A stretch of 64,000 nucleotides of DNA, taken from positions 3,085,501-3,149,500 of the forward strand of contig NC_016459.1 of the NCBI RefSeq assembly GCF_000226115.1, read 5' to 3'. Below, in pieces: positions 43,327-53,653 of the stretch. The translations under genes were made by a program, and so were the position numbers. Under the pieces are notes generated by a model. That model searched no databases. It had not been told where the DNA came from and saw nothing but the letters and a program-made list of their open reading frames with translations. Numbering within the stretch: the stretch's first letter is position 1; the number at the start of each line of letters is the position of its first letter. The stretch is from Thermothielavioides terrestris NRRL 8126. Lineage: Eukaryota; Ascomycota; Sordariomycetes; Sordariales; Chaetomiaceae.

Positions 43327-44939
43327 ATGGAGCGCTCGACGGCGAGCAACGACCCAGGCGATGACACTGGAAGCGAGGGTACCGTGATGCGGCACCTAGA
43401 CCCGGACACCGGAAGACCGATCGAGCTATTCCTACCGGCTGCACCGCAGCACGGCGCCGATGGATTACCTGGAGGCCGCGGGGATAATGGCAGCATCGTC
43501 GAATGGCAACCTGACGACCCCAAGAACCCGCACAACTGGCCGCGAAGCCGCAAGAATATTCACCTCTTCCTCGTCACCACCATGACCGCGCTGGTCCGCT
43601 TCAACATCGGGATGATCGCGCCGAGCCAAATGCGAATCATGAGCGACTTCGGAGCAGACAACAGGCACGTTCTCGCCGGGTTGGTCGTGTCAGGATTCGT
43701 CCTCGGCCAGACCGCAGGTCCGGTGTTGATGGAACCACTGAGCGAGGTCCTGGGCCGCCGCGCCGTCTACATCGTGGGCGCCATCGGCTTCTCCCTGTGC
43801 ACAGTCGGCTGCTGGCTCGCCTGGTCCCTGACGTCTCTTATTGTCTTCCGGTGCATCGCCGGCACGTTCGGAAGCTGCGCGCTGGCGATCGGACCCCGCA
43901 TACTTAACGACCTGACGCAGGCGGAGCCTTCCATCGTATACAGCTTCTGCGGGATCCTTGGCTTTGCCATCGGGCCTGTGATCGGCGGGCACCTGGCTGA
44001 TGCGCTGGACTGGCACATGGTGTGCCTAATCAGCGGCGTCGCCGCCACCGTGATGGCTCTTGCGGTGACGTTCCTAGTGCAAGAGACCTATGGCCCCCTT
44101 TTGCTGCAGTGGGAGGCTGAGCGCCGTCGGCGAGAGTCGGGGAACCCTCACATCCGCTCCGCACTGGATCGCGGCCTTACCCCGGGGGCTCGCTTTAGGA
44201 GGAGCATTGTCCGCCCTTTCGCAGCCATGATCCTGACCCTGAGGAGTTTCATATACATGGCTGTGGGGGCCTTGGCGTACGGCTTCCTGCTCGTGGTGCT
44301 GACCACCATCGGCTACGTTTTTGCTGCCTTGCTCTCGGAGCCCCCCGATCGAATTGCATTGATTTACGTGGGCTTCAGTGCTGGCTGCTTAGTGGGCTGG
44401 ATGGGATACATTGCCACGCCACGGGAAGGAAACGGAGGAGGCCCCCGGACTTGGCCCTTGCCCGTCGGGGCCTGTCTGGCCGTTTTAGGCTTTCTCCTCT
44501 ATGCCCAGGTCGACGGACATGAGAAGCTTTTGATATTGCCAATGACAGCCCATATCATGGTGTGAGTTTATCTTGTCGACTGGCACTTGCATGGCGCCGC
44601 GTGGCGGGGACTGACACTTGGACAGCGCAGGTGCGCTCATGCTCTTAAGCGGGTGGACGAGCAAGGTCAGTTCCTAGCTCCAGAACTCTCGCGATGAGAG
44701 ACTAAGACGGATAGGCTCTTGAAACCCTTGGAGCGGCTGCGAGCGCGGCGCGCTCAGCTAGTGACATCCTGAAGTGCATCTTCGCCGGGGCCTTCCCTCT
44801 CTTTGGAGAGAAGCTGTATGCTGACTTGGGGGTAAAGAAGGGTAACCTCACGTTGGCAGCTTGCGTGGCAGGTGCACTTCTTCTCTCCAGTTTTCTTATC
44901 CTCGCACGTTACTGGGTCCGGGGGCCACACAAGAAGTGA
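43327..44939 (+). CDS. MFS transporter, drug/polyamine:H+ antiporter type
   Basis: Exons 43327-44561, 44626-44665 and 44715-44939 encode 499 residues. After a hydrophilic N-terminus containing the typical VEWQPDDPKNPHNWPRSRK, the membrane segments begin at NIHLFLVTTMTALVRF. The motif GPVLMEPLSEVLGRRAVYIVG after segment 2 and FGSCALAIGPRILNDL are those of the DHA1 family that includes fungal multidrug and polyamine exporters. It should sit in the plasma membrane; the substrate is not predictable. Intron 1 is 64 bases (GTGAGT...GACAG) and intron 2 is 49 (GTCAGT...GATAG). The usual NSWQNYM-like loop is replaced by SGWTSKALETLG around intron 2, so that junction is the least certain part. The ATG at 43327 was chosen because no ATG precedes it in frame. 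Confidence 0.85.
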
Positions 44940-47284
44940 GGTTGCTGTGGGACTGGAGCTCGGAGCGTTGAGCGGTTCTGTTCTGATAATGTTCTCCTTG
45001 CGTCCAGCGTGCATATGCAGAACCAAATCGTCAGCGTACCTGCAGCACGAAGCCCGCAAAGCAAGCGATAGGTGGTGTGAGAAGCCATGCATCGAGGAAG
45101 TGGGCGAATGCCGCGCATTTTGCGCAGCCTGCGAGCTGTTGCTTGTGTGAAGTTCGCTCCACGGTTTGGATTTGGATGGGGGCCCCCTGACAGCCGCCTC
45201 GGCTAACGTGATCCCGAATCAGCGGGCAGTCGGAAAAACGCGGGGTGTTGCAGAACGCACGATGGGAAGGACAATGGAACCCGATTGCGGGATAAAACCA
45301 CATAAACAACTAAGAGGGGCATATCCGTATACACATCAAAATTCAGCGGAGAGATACGCCCACCACTTCGATCCAGAACGCCGCCCATGAGACCGACCAC
45401 CCGAACTAAGAAATCCCCGAGACGCACCTAGCCCTCTCTGAGCACGATTGACCGATCCACCTCATCTCGGTGAGGGAAGTCGTTACGCGGATACCAGATC
45501 AACGCTGGTACCTCTGTCTGCACACCATCCATCGGTTCCAAAAGATGCCATCTCTACCGGGTCCGCTCAAACCACCCGCTGGAGCCAGCAATGGCGACGG
45601 ACTGATCCATCACCCATTCGCCGACGCCGAGGTACTTGTCGACCCATTTTGACACCTCTTTGTTATCTCCGGCAACTTTGTCCGTCTTGAAACTGAGCCT
45701 TGATGGATCCCCAGAAAAGGGGGGGAGACAACTGTCAGCTTTGCGGTTCGGCTTCGTCATCCGTGCAGCAGCAGTCGCAAGAGCTGGTGCCGACGGTCGG
45801 GAAAAAGAGCACTCACGTGAGGCCGGTCGAACGCTTCATTCCTGCCAGGAACGCCGAGACTGTGATGGACAGCCGTCAGCGCAGACTCGTACCAGAAAAG
45901 CGTTGTGGAGGAGAGGAACACTTACAGAGGACGGCATCGAAGGCATAATGGGTCAGCCGTCCGAGCTTTGACCATAACCCCAAAGTCAGCAAGTCGAGGA
46001 GCTGGGAGCGATCTTAGACTCCGAAGCCACCAGAGCGCTGTAAGACGACGCCGGACAAAGAAAGCGCTCAGGGAGGAGCAGCACGCACCACCATCTTTGC
46101 AGATTATCCGCGGTATTCGATGCCGAAATCGAGAGACGGGGGAACCGATACGATAATGCGAGGTCCAGAAATCGCGCCTTTCAGCAGCTTGCGACGCGGG
46201 CTGCCGATTGTTGCGGATGGTTGTTGGTGGTTTGATGCGGGTCTGGGCGGGTGCGCTGTCGCGGGACTGGCAACCGATCACAAGACCCCAGCCAGAGCCT
46301 CGGGGTTCGAAGCTTTGACCGCCCCATCACGTGGAGAATCACGGGACGCGCAGCGACGGGCAGCCCAGGGCCCGACCCACATGGCGCCAAACGGAGCAAC
46401 GATTGGTTCACAACAATTGCCCGATTGGATCGAACATCCAAGTGGCGGCAAGTGCCAGACGCGGCAAAGTCTGTGGCTTTGTACTTTGCTCGCAGAGCAT
46501 CGATGCCCACAAGCCGAATTGTTTGTGGGTGTGGGAACGACAGTATGGGACTCTCTGAGAGCCTCAAGCAGCCACAATGAGAAAGCAGACAACCCGGAGC
46601 AGTGTGGGCTCTAGGCTGGGGCGCGAGGCTGTTCGGAAAGGCTGCGTCGGAAGTACCTCTAACACCATGCTCCCGTTTGCACCTGGCAACATCGGGGAGG
46701 GGCAGTGGGGCACCCCGCCGAGTGGGATGTTGGGAAACTTTGGGAGCTCCCCTCCAAACTCGGAGGTGTAGCTTGGGATTGTTGACGGCCAACTTTTTTT
46801 TCGCGCAGGCACATGTCCCTCCGTTTCTCACCGACTCAGCATTCACTGCATTCTCTTCTTGTTTCCCTCTAGGTGACCGACTCTCTTTCTAATTGCCAGA
46901 GGTGAGTAACTCCCTTGCTTCCCGCACCGCCGCCATCATGTCTGTTGCCCGTTCTCTCTGTACCCGGGCGTTGTTTCACATTCGGGCATGCCGCCTCAGG
47001 GGGAATGATAACCACTCACCTGCACGCCTCGAGCACGTTCGGCTGCGCTGGATGAGATTCGGTGCTCAGCTTATCTGGCCCCCGGGTGCAGAGGTGTCCC
47101 GCTCCAACGTTGCAAACAAAACCTCACCGTCTCACTTCCGCAAGCGCCATCTTCTCCGGAGTCGGAGGTTGTTGACCATCGCGTCCTCTCAGGTTTAAAA
47201 GCGCCCCGTCCTCTCGAATCGCACCCCCCGCGCGATTCTCCTTCAATCACATTCCAACACCTTACCGGTCGTTAATCCGTCACC
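44940..47284. other. intergenic region upstream of pyruvate kinase
   Basis: About 2.3 kb without a supportable gene; frames overlap on both strands without domain content. The last 500 bases include pyrimidine-rich stretches (46790-46885, 47200-47270), as expected for the promoter and leader of a strongly expressed glycolytic gene. Confidence 0.45.
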
Positions 47285-49294
47285 ATGGCGACTGCTCTCG
47301 ACCATCTGCAGCTCGGCGGCAAGATCGAATGGCTGGCCCAGCTGGATACAGCGTACCAGCCGGAGCGCAACCTCCGGCGGACGTCCATCATCTGCACCAT
47401 CGGCCCCAAGACCAACTCCGTCGAGGCGATTAACAAGCTCCGCGAAGCTGGCCTGAACGTGGTGCGCATGAACTTTTCCCACGGCAGCTACGAATACCAC
47501 CGTACGTCCTCCATGTCTCCATGTTGATGACCGTCCTAAGGATGGTTGCTGCGCTGGGTCCGCGCCGGAGGTCGTGACTTCATTAGCACGGCGTGGTCGC
47601 GCTGGATTGACATTCCTTTGCATCATGAGTGCCTCGATCGCTCACGATTGACTCTTACAGAGTCCGTCATCGACAATGCTCGCCAGGCCGAGAAGGTTCA
47701 GAAGGGCCGGCAGATCGCTATCGCCCTAGACACCAAGGGGCCGGAGATTCGGACGGGTAACACCAAGGGCGATGTGGATATTCCCATCTCGGCCGGCACC
47801 ATCATGAACTTCACGACCGACGAGCAGTACGCGACCTGCTGCGATACCCAGAACATGTGAGTGGCCGACTCTGCTTTCCACAACCGCCGAGCCCAGCGCT
47901 AACCCGTGATGCAAGGTATGTCGACTACAAGAACATCACCAAGGTGATTGAGCCTGGGCGCATCATCTACGTTGATGACGGTGTGCTTGCCTTCGAGGTG
48001 CTTGAGATCGTCGATGAGAAGACCATCAAGGTCCGGGCGCGGAACAACGGGTTCATCTCGTCCCGCAAGGGCGTCAACCTCCCCAACACGGACGTCGACC
48101 TTCCGGCGCTCTCAGAGAAGGACAAGAACGACCTCCGGTTTGGCGTGAAGAACAATGTCGACATGATCTTCGCCTGTGAGTGCCCGGTCTCGCTCTTTCG
48201 GCCGGCGTGGCCCTGCTCCGGTGTGTCCTGCTGACAGCGTGACAAAGCTTTCATCCGGAGAGCCCAGGATATCAGGGACATCCGCGCTGTCCTTGGCGAA
48301 GAGGGCCGCCACATCCAGATCATTGCCAAGATCGAAAACCGCCAGGGTCTCAACAACTTCGCCGAGATTCTCGCCGAGACTGATGGTGTGATGGTTGCCC
48401 GTGGCGACCTGGGCATCGAGATTCCCGCGGCCGAGGTGTTTGCGGCTCAGAAGAAGATCATTGCCATGTGCAACATTGCCGGCAAGCCCGTCATCTGCGC
48501 GACGCAGATGCTCGAGTCGATGATCAAGAACCCCAGGCCGACCAGAGCCGAGATCAGCGACGTAGGCAACGCCGTTACGGACGGCGCGGACTGCGTGATG
48601 GTAAGACACCCCTAGCTCCAGTGCGGGCCTTCGCTTGGACTGACCCTGTGCGCAATAGCTTTCCGGCGAAACCGCCAAGGGCAATTACCCATATGAGGCG
48701 GTCCGCGAGATGAGCGAGGCCTGTCTGAAGGCCGAGAACTCGATCCCCTATGTCAGCCACTTCGAGGAGCTCTGCAGCCTGGCCAAGCGGCCCGTGTCGA
48801 TCGTTGAGTCGTGCGCCATGGCTGCCGTCCGCGCTTCGCTCGACCTCAACGCGGCTGGCATCTTCGTGCTGTCGACTTCGGGCGAGTCTGCCCGCCTCAT
48901 CTCCAAGTACCGGCCCGTGTGCCCGATCATCATGATCACCCGCAACCCCTCTGCGTCGAGGTACGCTCACTTGTATCGGGGCGTTTATCCGTTCCTCTTC
49001 CCCGAGGCCAAGCCCGACTTTAGCAAGGTCAACTGGCAGGAAGATGTCGACCGCCGCATCAAGTGGGGCCTTAAGCACGCCATCGATCTTGGTATCCTTA
49101 ACGAGGGCGAGACCGTGGTCGTTGTCCAGGGCTGGAAGGTAAGTTTAACATGATCCGAGCGTTGGGGCCTCTGGCGTGTTATACCTTTGTCTTCTTGCTA
49201 ACTCGGGCGATTTCAGGGCGGCATGGGCAACACGAACACCATGCGCATTGTCAAGGCCGATGTCAACCACCTTGGCATTGGCCAGCTGTCTTGA
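47285..49294 (+). CDS. pyruvate kinase
   Basis: Final step of glycolysis: phosphoenolpyruvate plus ADP to pyruvate plus ATP, in the cytosol. Exons 47285-47501, 47661-47856, 47916-48175, 48248-48600, 48659-49138 and 49217-49294 encode 527 residues, the normal fungal length. Hallmarks: [17 protein letters not shown] near the N-terminus, [28 protein letters not shown], the active-site signature [14 protein letters not shown] with the catalytic lysine, [30 protein letters not shown] and the C-terminal [11 protein letters not shown]. The five introns (159, 59, 72, 58 and 78 bases) are all GT-AG and restore homologous sequence at every junction. The ATG is in the context GTCACCATGG. Confidence 0.96.
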
Positions 49295-50123
49295 TCCGCT
49301 TCGTTGGGACTGGTATTTGACGTTTTGCAACCTGGAGGCTAGTTTACGGGACAGGGCCTTAGACGTGGGCCTCGCAATAGATCTCCTTGACTGCCAGCAC
49401 CCGCGACCGATGATATTCCATGGCTTCCCCGTGCTGTGTTTCCGATGTCTGCGCCTCATCGCTGACAACATCTTACACAGCGGCCATCTCATTCGTATGA
49501 GGGTTCGGCATCCAAACGTGAGTCCTCCTCGCTGGCACGCTACACCAAAGCTGCCACACGCTGTATTGTACCTTGCATAGTTTGGCATTTGAAATGCTGA
49601 AGGGACGAGGGTGACTGCTTGACGCACGTTTTGTGCTTACCTCGATTGTAGCCACATATGACCCTGATTGTGAGATAGATGGACCCTCTGCTGCCTGCGG
49701 TGAGATGGAACGTTCGTCCATTCACTGAGCTTGGTGGGTCAGGCAGCACACACCCCTGTTGTTCAAGGGTGGTCCAATCACGTCACTGTACCCACCTCCC
49801 CCCAGTCAGTGGCAGAGCACATGCACATGTGCGCATGTGCTCGTGGCCTAGCACCTGGTTCTGTACCTTTTCCGGGCATCTGTCCTCTCTCGCTCAACAA
49901 CATCGCGAGGCATGGTTTGTTTTACCCACGTCCTGACTCAGACTCAATGTGTTGGAAGTGCGATGGTGGTTATGCATCAGCATCATTAAAGAACCCTCTT
50001 CGGTGCTGCGCTCCAGCTCTTCATGCATACGAAGAGGGCAGTGCTCTCGGCCATCCATGGATGCGTTCGCAAACCAGTGATGCGCAGTCTCTCCAGCATT
50101 GAACACACCCAAACCGCATCTCC
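49295..50123. other. intergenic region
   Basis: 3' flank of pyruvate kinase and promoter of the Atg28-like gene. CACATGTGCGCATGTG at 49823-49838 is self-complementary. No gene seen. Confidence 0.5.
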
Positions 50124-52286
50124 ATGTCCAAATCCGCGTTCCACTCGCGCCTGGGACTCTCCCGCGCCGACGGCCCCATCCTCCCGCTCCACAACCGAAC
50201 GAGTCCCCCGATACGCAAGAAGCCCAGCGAATACGACCTGTCCGAGCTTTCGCCCCGGCCCGACGATGGGCTCCTCTCACAGACCATGAACGCCGGTAAC
50301 GGCCCAAACTCCGGTCGCCTGAGCTCCTCGCCCTCTCGTGGGTACAGCGACGGTGGCAGCAGCCCTGGTTCGGCCTCCAAGTCCAGAGCCAGTCAGCGCG
50401 TGCTGTTCGCAGGGCCGCCGCCGCCGATCGCGACCTCCCAGATGATTTACCGAGACGAGGAGGACCGGGGCGCCTCACTCTCCCCTCCTCGACGCAATGC
50501 GGCTTCCTCATTCGCGCACAACATCTCCAGCGTGCTCTTCGACCGCGACTCTTCCTCGCCGATTCGCACCCGAGACCCCGAATACAACTACAAACCAGAC
50601 GTCACCTGGGCCAACTTCCAACGCCGCGAGCGCGCGCTGCATAAGGAACTCCAATACCTGCTCGACGCCCAATCCGCCGGCCTCGCCGCCAACCTCGACC
50701 CCCACCACCACCCTTCGCCATCTAGTGCTCCGTCCAACGCAAGCGACGCAGGAGATAGCACCCCGACCAACCTCTTACACCCCCGCCCCTATCCCAAATC
50801 CGGCTCCTCCACCTCCCCCCGACACGTCAGCTTCACCGACGCCTACTCCCCTTCAACCACCACCACCACGACTACTACGACCACCACCACCGTACGAACA
50901 ACCTCGGCCGGCACCGTGCTCCCCGTCCGCCAGCCGCGCTCCAAACCGCCCGGCCTGCGCGCCGCGCGCGCCGGGCTGGCCCGCACCATCGCGCAGCTCG
51001 CCGACCTCAAGGCCGAGGAGGACGCGCAGCTGACGGCGGCGCTGGGCGCGCGCAAGCAGGCGCTGGCGACGCTGCGGCGGCTGACGGCGCGGCGCGAGGG
51101 CATCGCGGCCGGGCTGAGCGCGCTGCAGGCTTCTGAGCGCGGCGATGGTGATGATCGTGAACATGATGATCATGATGTCGGCGACGACGACGAGGAGGAG
51201 GCTGAGGGCCGCGGGGATGTGCTGGGGCGGGAACTGCGCAGGTTGGAAGGGGAGCGGCGCGACGTGGTGGGGGAGATTGAGATGCTGGAGGGCCGGCTGG
51301 GCGCGCTGAAGCGCCGGCGGAAGTGGCTGGACGGGAGGATCGAGGAGGTCCGGAGCCGGAGGGAGGCCGGGCTGAGTGGGTATCGCGGCGCGCTGCGGGA
51401 GGTGGAGGGACGGATTGCTGGGTTGCTGGCTCGCCCTGGCGTGCAGCCCCTTGATGTGGAGTTCTTCCCGCGCTCCGGTGATGCCCAGGAGGAGTCGCCT
51501 GGCGGGATGGAGTTCCTGCGGCTGAGGCCGGAGCGGCGGACCGCCGAGATGGCGAGGGAGTGGTGGGAGGCGGAAGTGGCGCTGCTGGAGAGGAGGAGAC
51601 GGGAGGTGGACAAGGAGAGGGCGGCGCTCGAGGAAGGCGTGGACATGTGGAAGGAGGCCGTGAAGCTGGTCTCGGAGTTCGAGGCTGGGCTGAGGAGGGA
51701 GATGAGGGGTGCCGGGGAGGCTCCGGACAAGAAAGGCAAGGGCCGGGAAGGAGAGCTCATGTCACCGCAACCGCCGTCTCCCGAGCAAGCGATGTACGCG
51801 CAGCTCGACAAGATGCGGGGCGTCATGGCGGGACTGGAGGAGCGGTTACGCATCGCGGAGGACAGGGGCTGGAACCTGCTCATCTGTGCCATCGGCGCCG
51901 AGCTGGAAGCTTTTCGGCAGGCCGAAGGCATGCTTCGAGACGCCCTCCGCGCGGCTGGGTTTGATGCCGGCGGCGAAGATCACGACGATGACGAGGAGGG
52001 CGACTCGACACCGCACCTGGGGAGATCGGTCAGCCTGCGGGGCTCAAGACAGAACCTGGACGGCCGTCCAGCGGCTGAAGCTGGCCCCGGGAGGAGCGGC
52101 AACTTGGTCGACTTGGACAGAGAGGAAGTACGAGAACCCGAGAGCGATAACGAGGTGCCGCCGGATCTGCTCGTTGCGGCTGATGATGGTAGTGCCGGAT
52201 TCAACAGTCCTACGCTGAGCAGGGTGGGCAGCGAGAACGAGGTGCCGGCTGAGTTTCTGAGGGAGCATGATCATCACGAGACATAG
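50124..52286 (+). CDS. atg28: Atg28-like coiled-coil protein
   Basis: Single exon, 720 residues. MSKSAFHSRLGLSRADGPILPLHNR and YKPDVTWANFQRRERALHKELQYLLDAQSAGL resemble, from memory, filamentous fungal proteins annotated as autophagy-related protein 28 (first described in Pichia for selective pexophagy); this is similarity of layout, not proof of function. The first 150 residues are Ser/Pro-rich and disordered; a run of 12 threonines comes from ACC/ACT codons (50857-50893). From about residue 270 to 610 there are several coiled-coil segments (RTIAQLADLKAEEDAQLTAA, ELRRLEGERRDVVGEIEMLE, ALLERRRREVDKERAALEEG) broken by an acidic insert (DDREHDDHDVGDDDEEEAEG). The C-terminal part is acidic, with two similar ESDNEVPPDLL/GSENEVPAEFL elements. 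Very GC-rich, with long antisense open frames that are shadows. Confidence 0.6.
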   Translation: MSKSAFHSRLGLSRADGPILPLHNRTSPPIRKKPSEYDLSELSPRPDDGLLSQTMNAGNGPNSGRLSSSPSRGYSDGGSSPGSASKSRASQRVLFAGPPPPIATSQMIYRDEEDRGASLSPPRRNAASSFAHNISSVLFDRDSSSPIRTRDPEYNYKPDVTWANFQRRERALHKELQYLLDAQSAGLAANLDPHHHPSPSSAPSNASDAGDSTPTNLLHPRPYPKSGSSTSPRHVSFTDAYSPSTTTTTTTTTTTTVRTTSAGTVLPVRQPRSKPPGLRAARAGLARTIAQLADLKAEEDAQLTAALGARKQALATLRRLTARREGIAAGLSALQASERGDGDDREHDDHDVGDDDEEEAEGRGDVLGRELRRLEGERRDVVGEIEMLEGRLGALKRRRKWLDGRIEEVRSRREAGLSGYRGALREVEGRIAGLLARPGVQPLDVEFFPRSGDAQEESPGGMEFLRLRPERRTAEMAREWWEAEVALLERRRREVDKERAALEEGVDMWKEAVKLVSEFEAGLRREMRGAGEAPDKKGKGREGELMSPQPPSPEQAMYAQLDKMRGVMAGLEERLRIAEDRGWNLLICAIGAELEAFRQAEGMLRDALRAAGFDAGGEDHDDDEEGDSTPHLGRSVSLRGSRQNLDGRPAAEAGPGRSGNLVDLDREEVREPESDNEVPPDLLVAADDGSAGFNSPTLSRVGSENEVPAEFLREHDHHET

Positions 52287-53653
52287 CGGGCACTTGGGTC
52301 ATCACTTGTCCGGCGTTTGGTTAGTTTGGTGCCATGGGATTCGCCGCGAAGGCGTGGACACCGGTGGTTATGGAGGGTTTGTTAGACAGCGTTCTGACTG
52401 GACGTCCACGAGCGCTATTTGATTGGCCTTGAGTTATAATGCAGTCAGTTGGGTTACGATGCAGCGGGTTGGAGTGGAAATGAGTCTAGACATCAATGTA
52501 GTCGCAGCCCAGTTGACTGCAGGGGCTTCGCCGATCTGGCTATACAGCATGTAGTCGATGTACCAACAGAGCACGGTCAGCAAGGCAAGGAACGAACCCC
52601 TTTGAGAGTGCGCGGCGGAGCTGAGACTAAGTGAACATTGTACGGGATTTACGCTTTGTGTATGCTGCTTTCGTCAAGCGGGCTATCCATCAGACGGCGC
52701 TGTACGAAGCCTTGGGTCAACTAATGGCTCCAAGGTCAGGTTTGTCACTTGGTTGACTCTTTTTCAGTTATGACAACCTTGCCGAGCGTATCCTTGTAGT
52801 TACGACTTGACGACCGTGAGTCTTGATAGCCTAGGTAAATTCGTCTCGTTCTACGTCGATAGAGTAATGGTTTTACAGATCCTTCCTGAAGAGTAAAGCC
52901 ACCATCCTCACACATCGTTGGCAGACGACATTCCAACGTTACCGTAACCTTGGTCTCCGCGTTCGTGGAGCTGAACTCCGTGCCGCTTCTTTGCCCCTGG
53001 GCATGCTCTGGAAACATGGTATCCATGAACTGGGTTCTAAGCCCACTGATCGCTGCTGGGTGAGCGGCCCGGGGTCCCCAGGACAATCAATGTGACAAAG
53101 GTGGATTCAACTTGAGGTGGTCACAGTCACATTGGTTCAGCCGACCATGCCATTGGAGCGCATAACTACCCTCAGGCTGCGAGTGCAATGCCACCGGGAT
53201 AGACAGACTTGTGTATTACAGCTCGATGTCTTTGCTTCGGGGCATAACCAAGCATCCTCATGCCTAGGAGCTCACTTGGCAGGGCCCATCCGAAGTCTCA
53301 CCATCCGTAAAGGCTAATAAATGTCTGGTTGGTGCCCAGTGTCAAAGTTTCTGAAGCTTCTGGTCCGCATCTTCGTTCCCACTGGAAGCCTTTTTATTAC
53401 GTCGCCGAAACCAAGCGGTGTCCTCTTGCCTCTCTTCGGATCCTCGCAATATCAATACCAGCAGGTTGTCTGTCAGCCAAGATACGTCTGTCCAGCTGCC
53501 TGGACGGCCTGATGGGCGGCGGTGGCGACAGCACCGGCCTGGCGAGCATTGTCAAGTACTCACCATTCAGGGGCATTTTTAGACATATACGGAATAGTAA
53601 TCCCCGTTAACGGTATTTGAAAACGTGAAAACGCACACCGAGCCAGCCTAGTA
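52287..53653. other. intergenic region
   Basis: No gene supported. Contains the 3' flanks of both convergent neighbours. Confidence 0.45.

Noticed and set aside
51170..51931. 253-codon minus-strand open frame, serine-rich
   Set aside because: Antisense shadow of the coiled-coil region of the Atg28-like gene.
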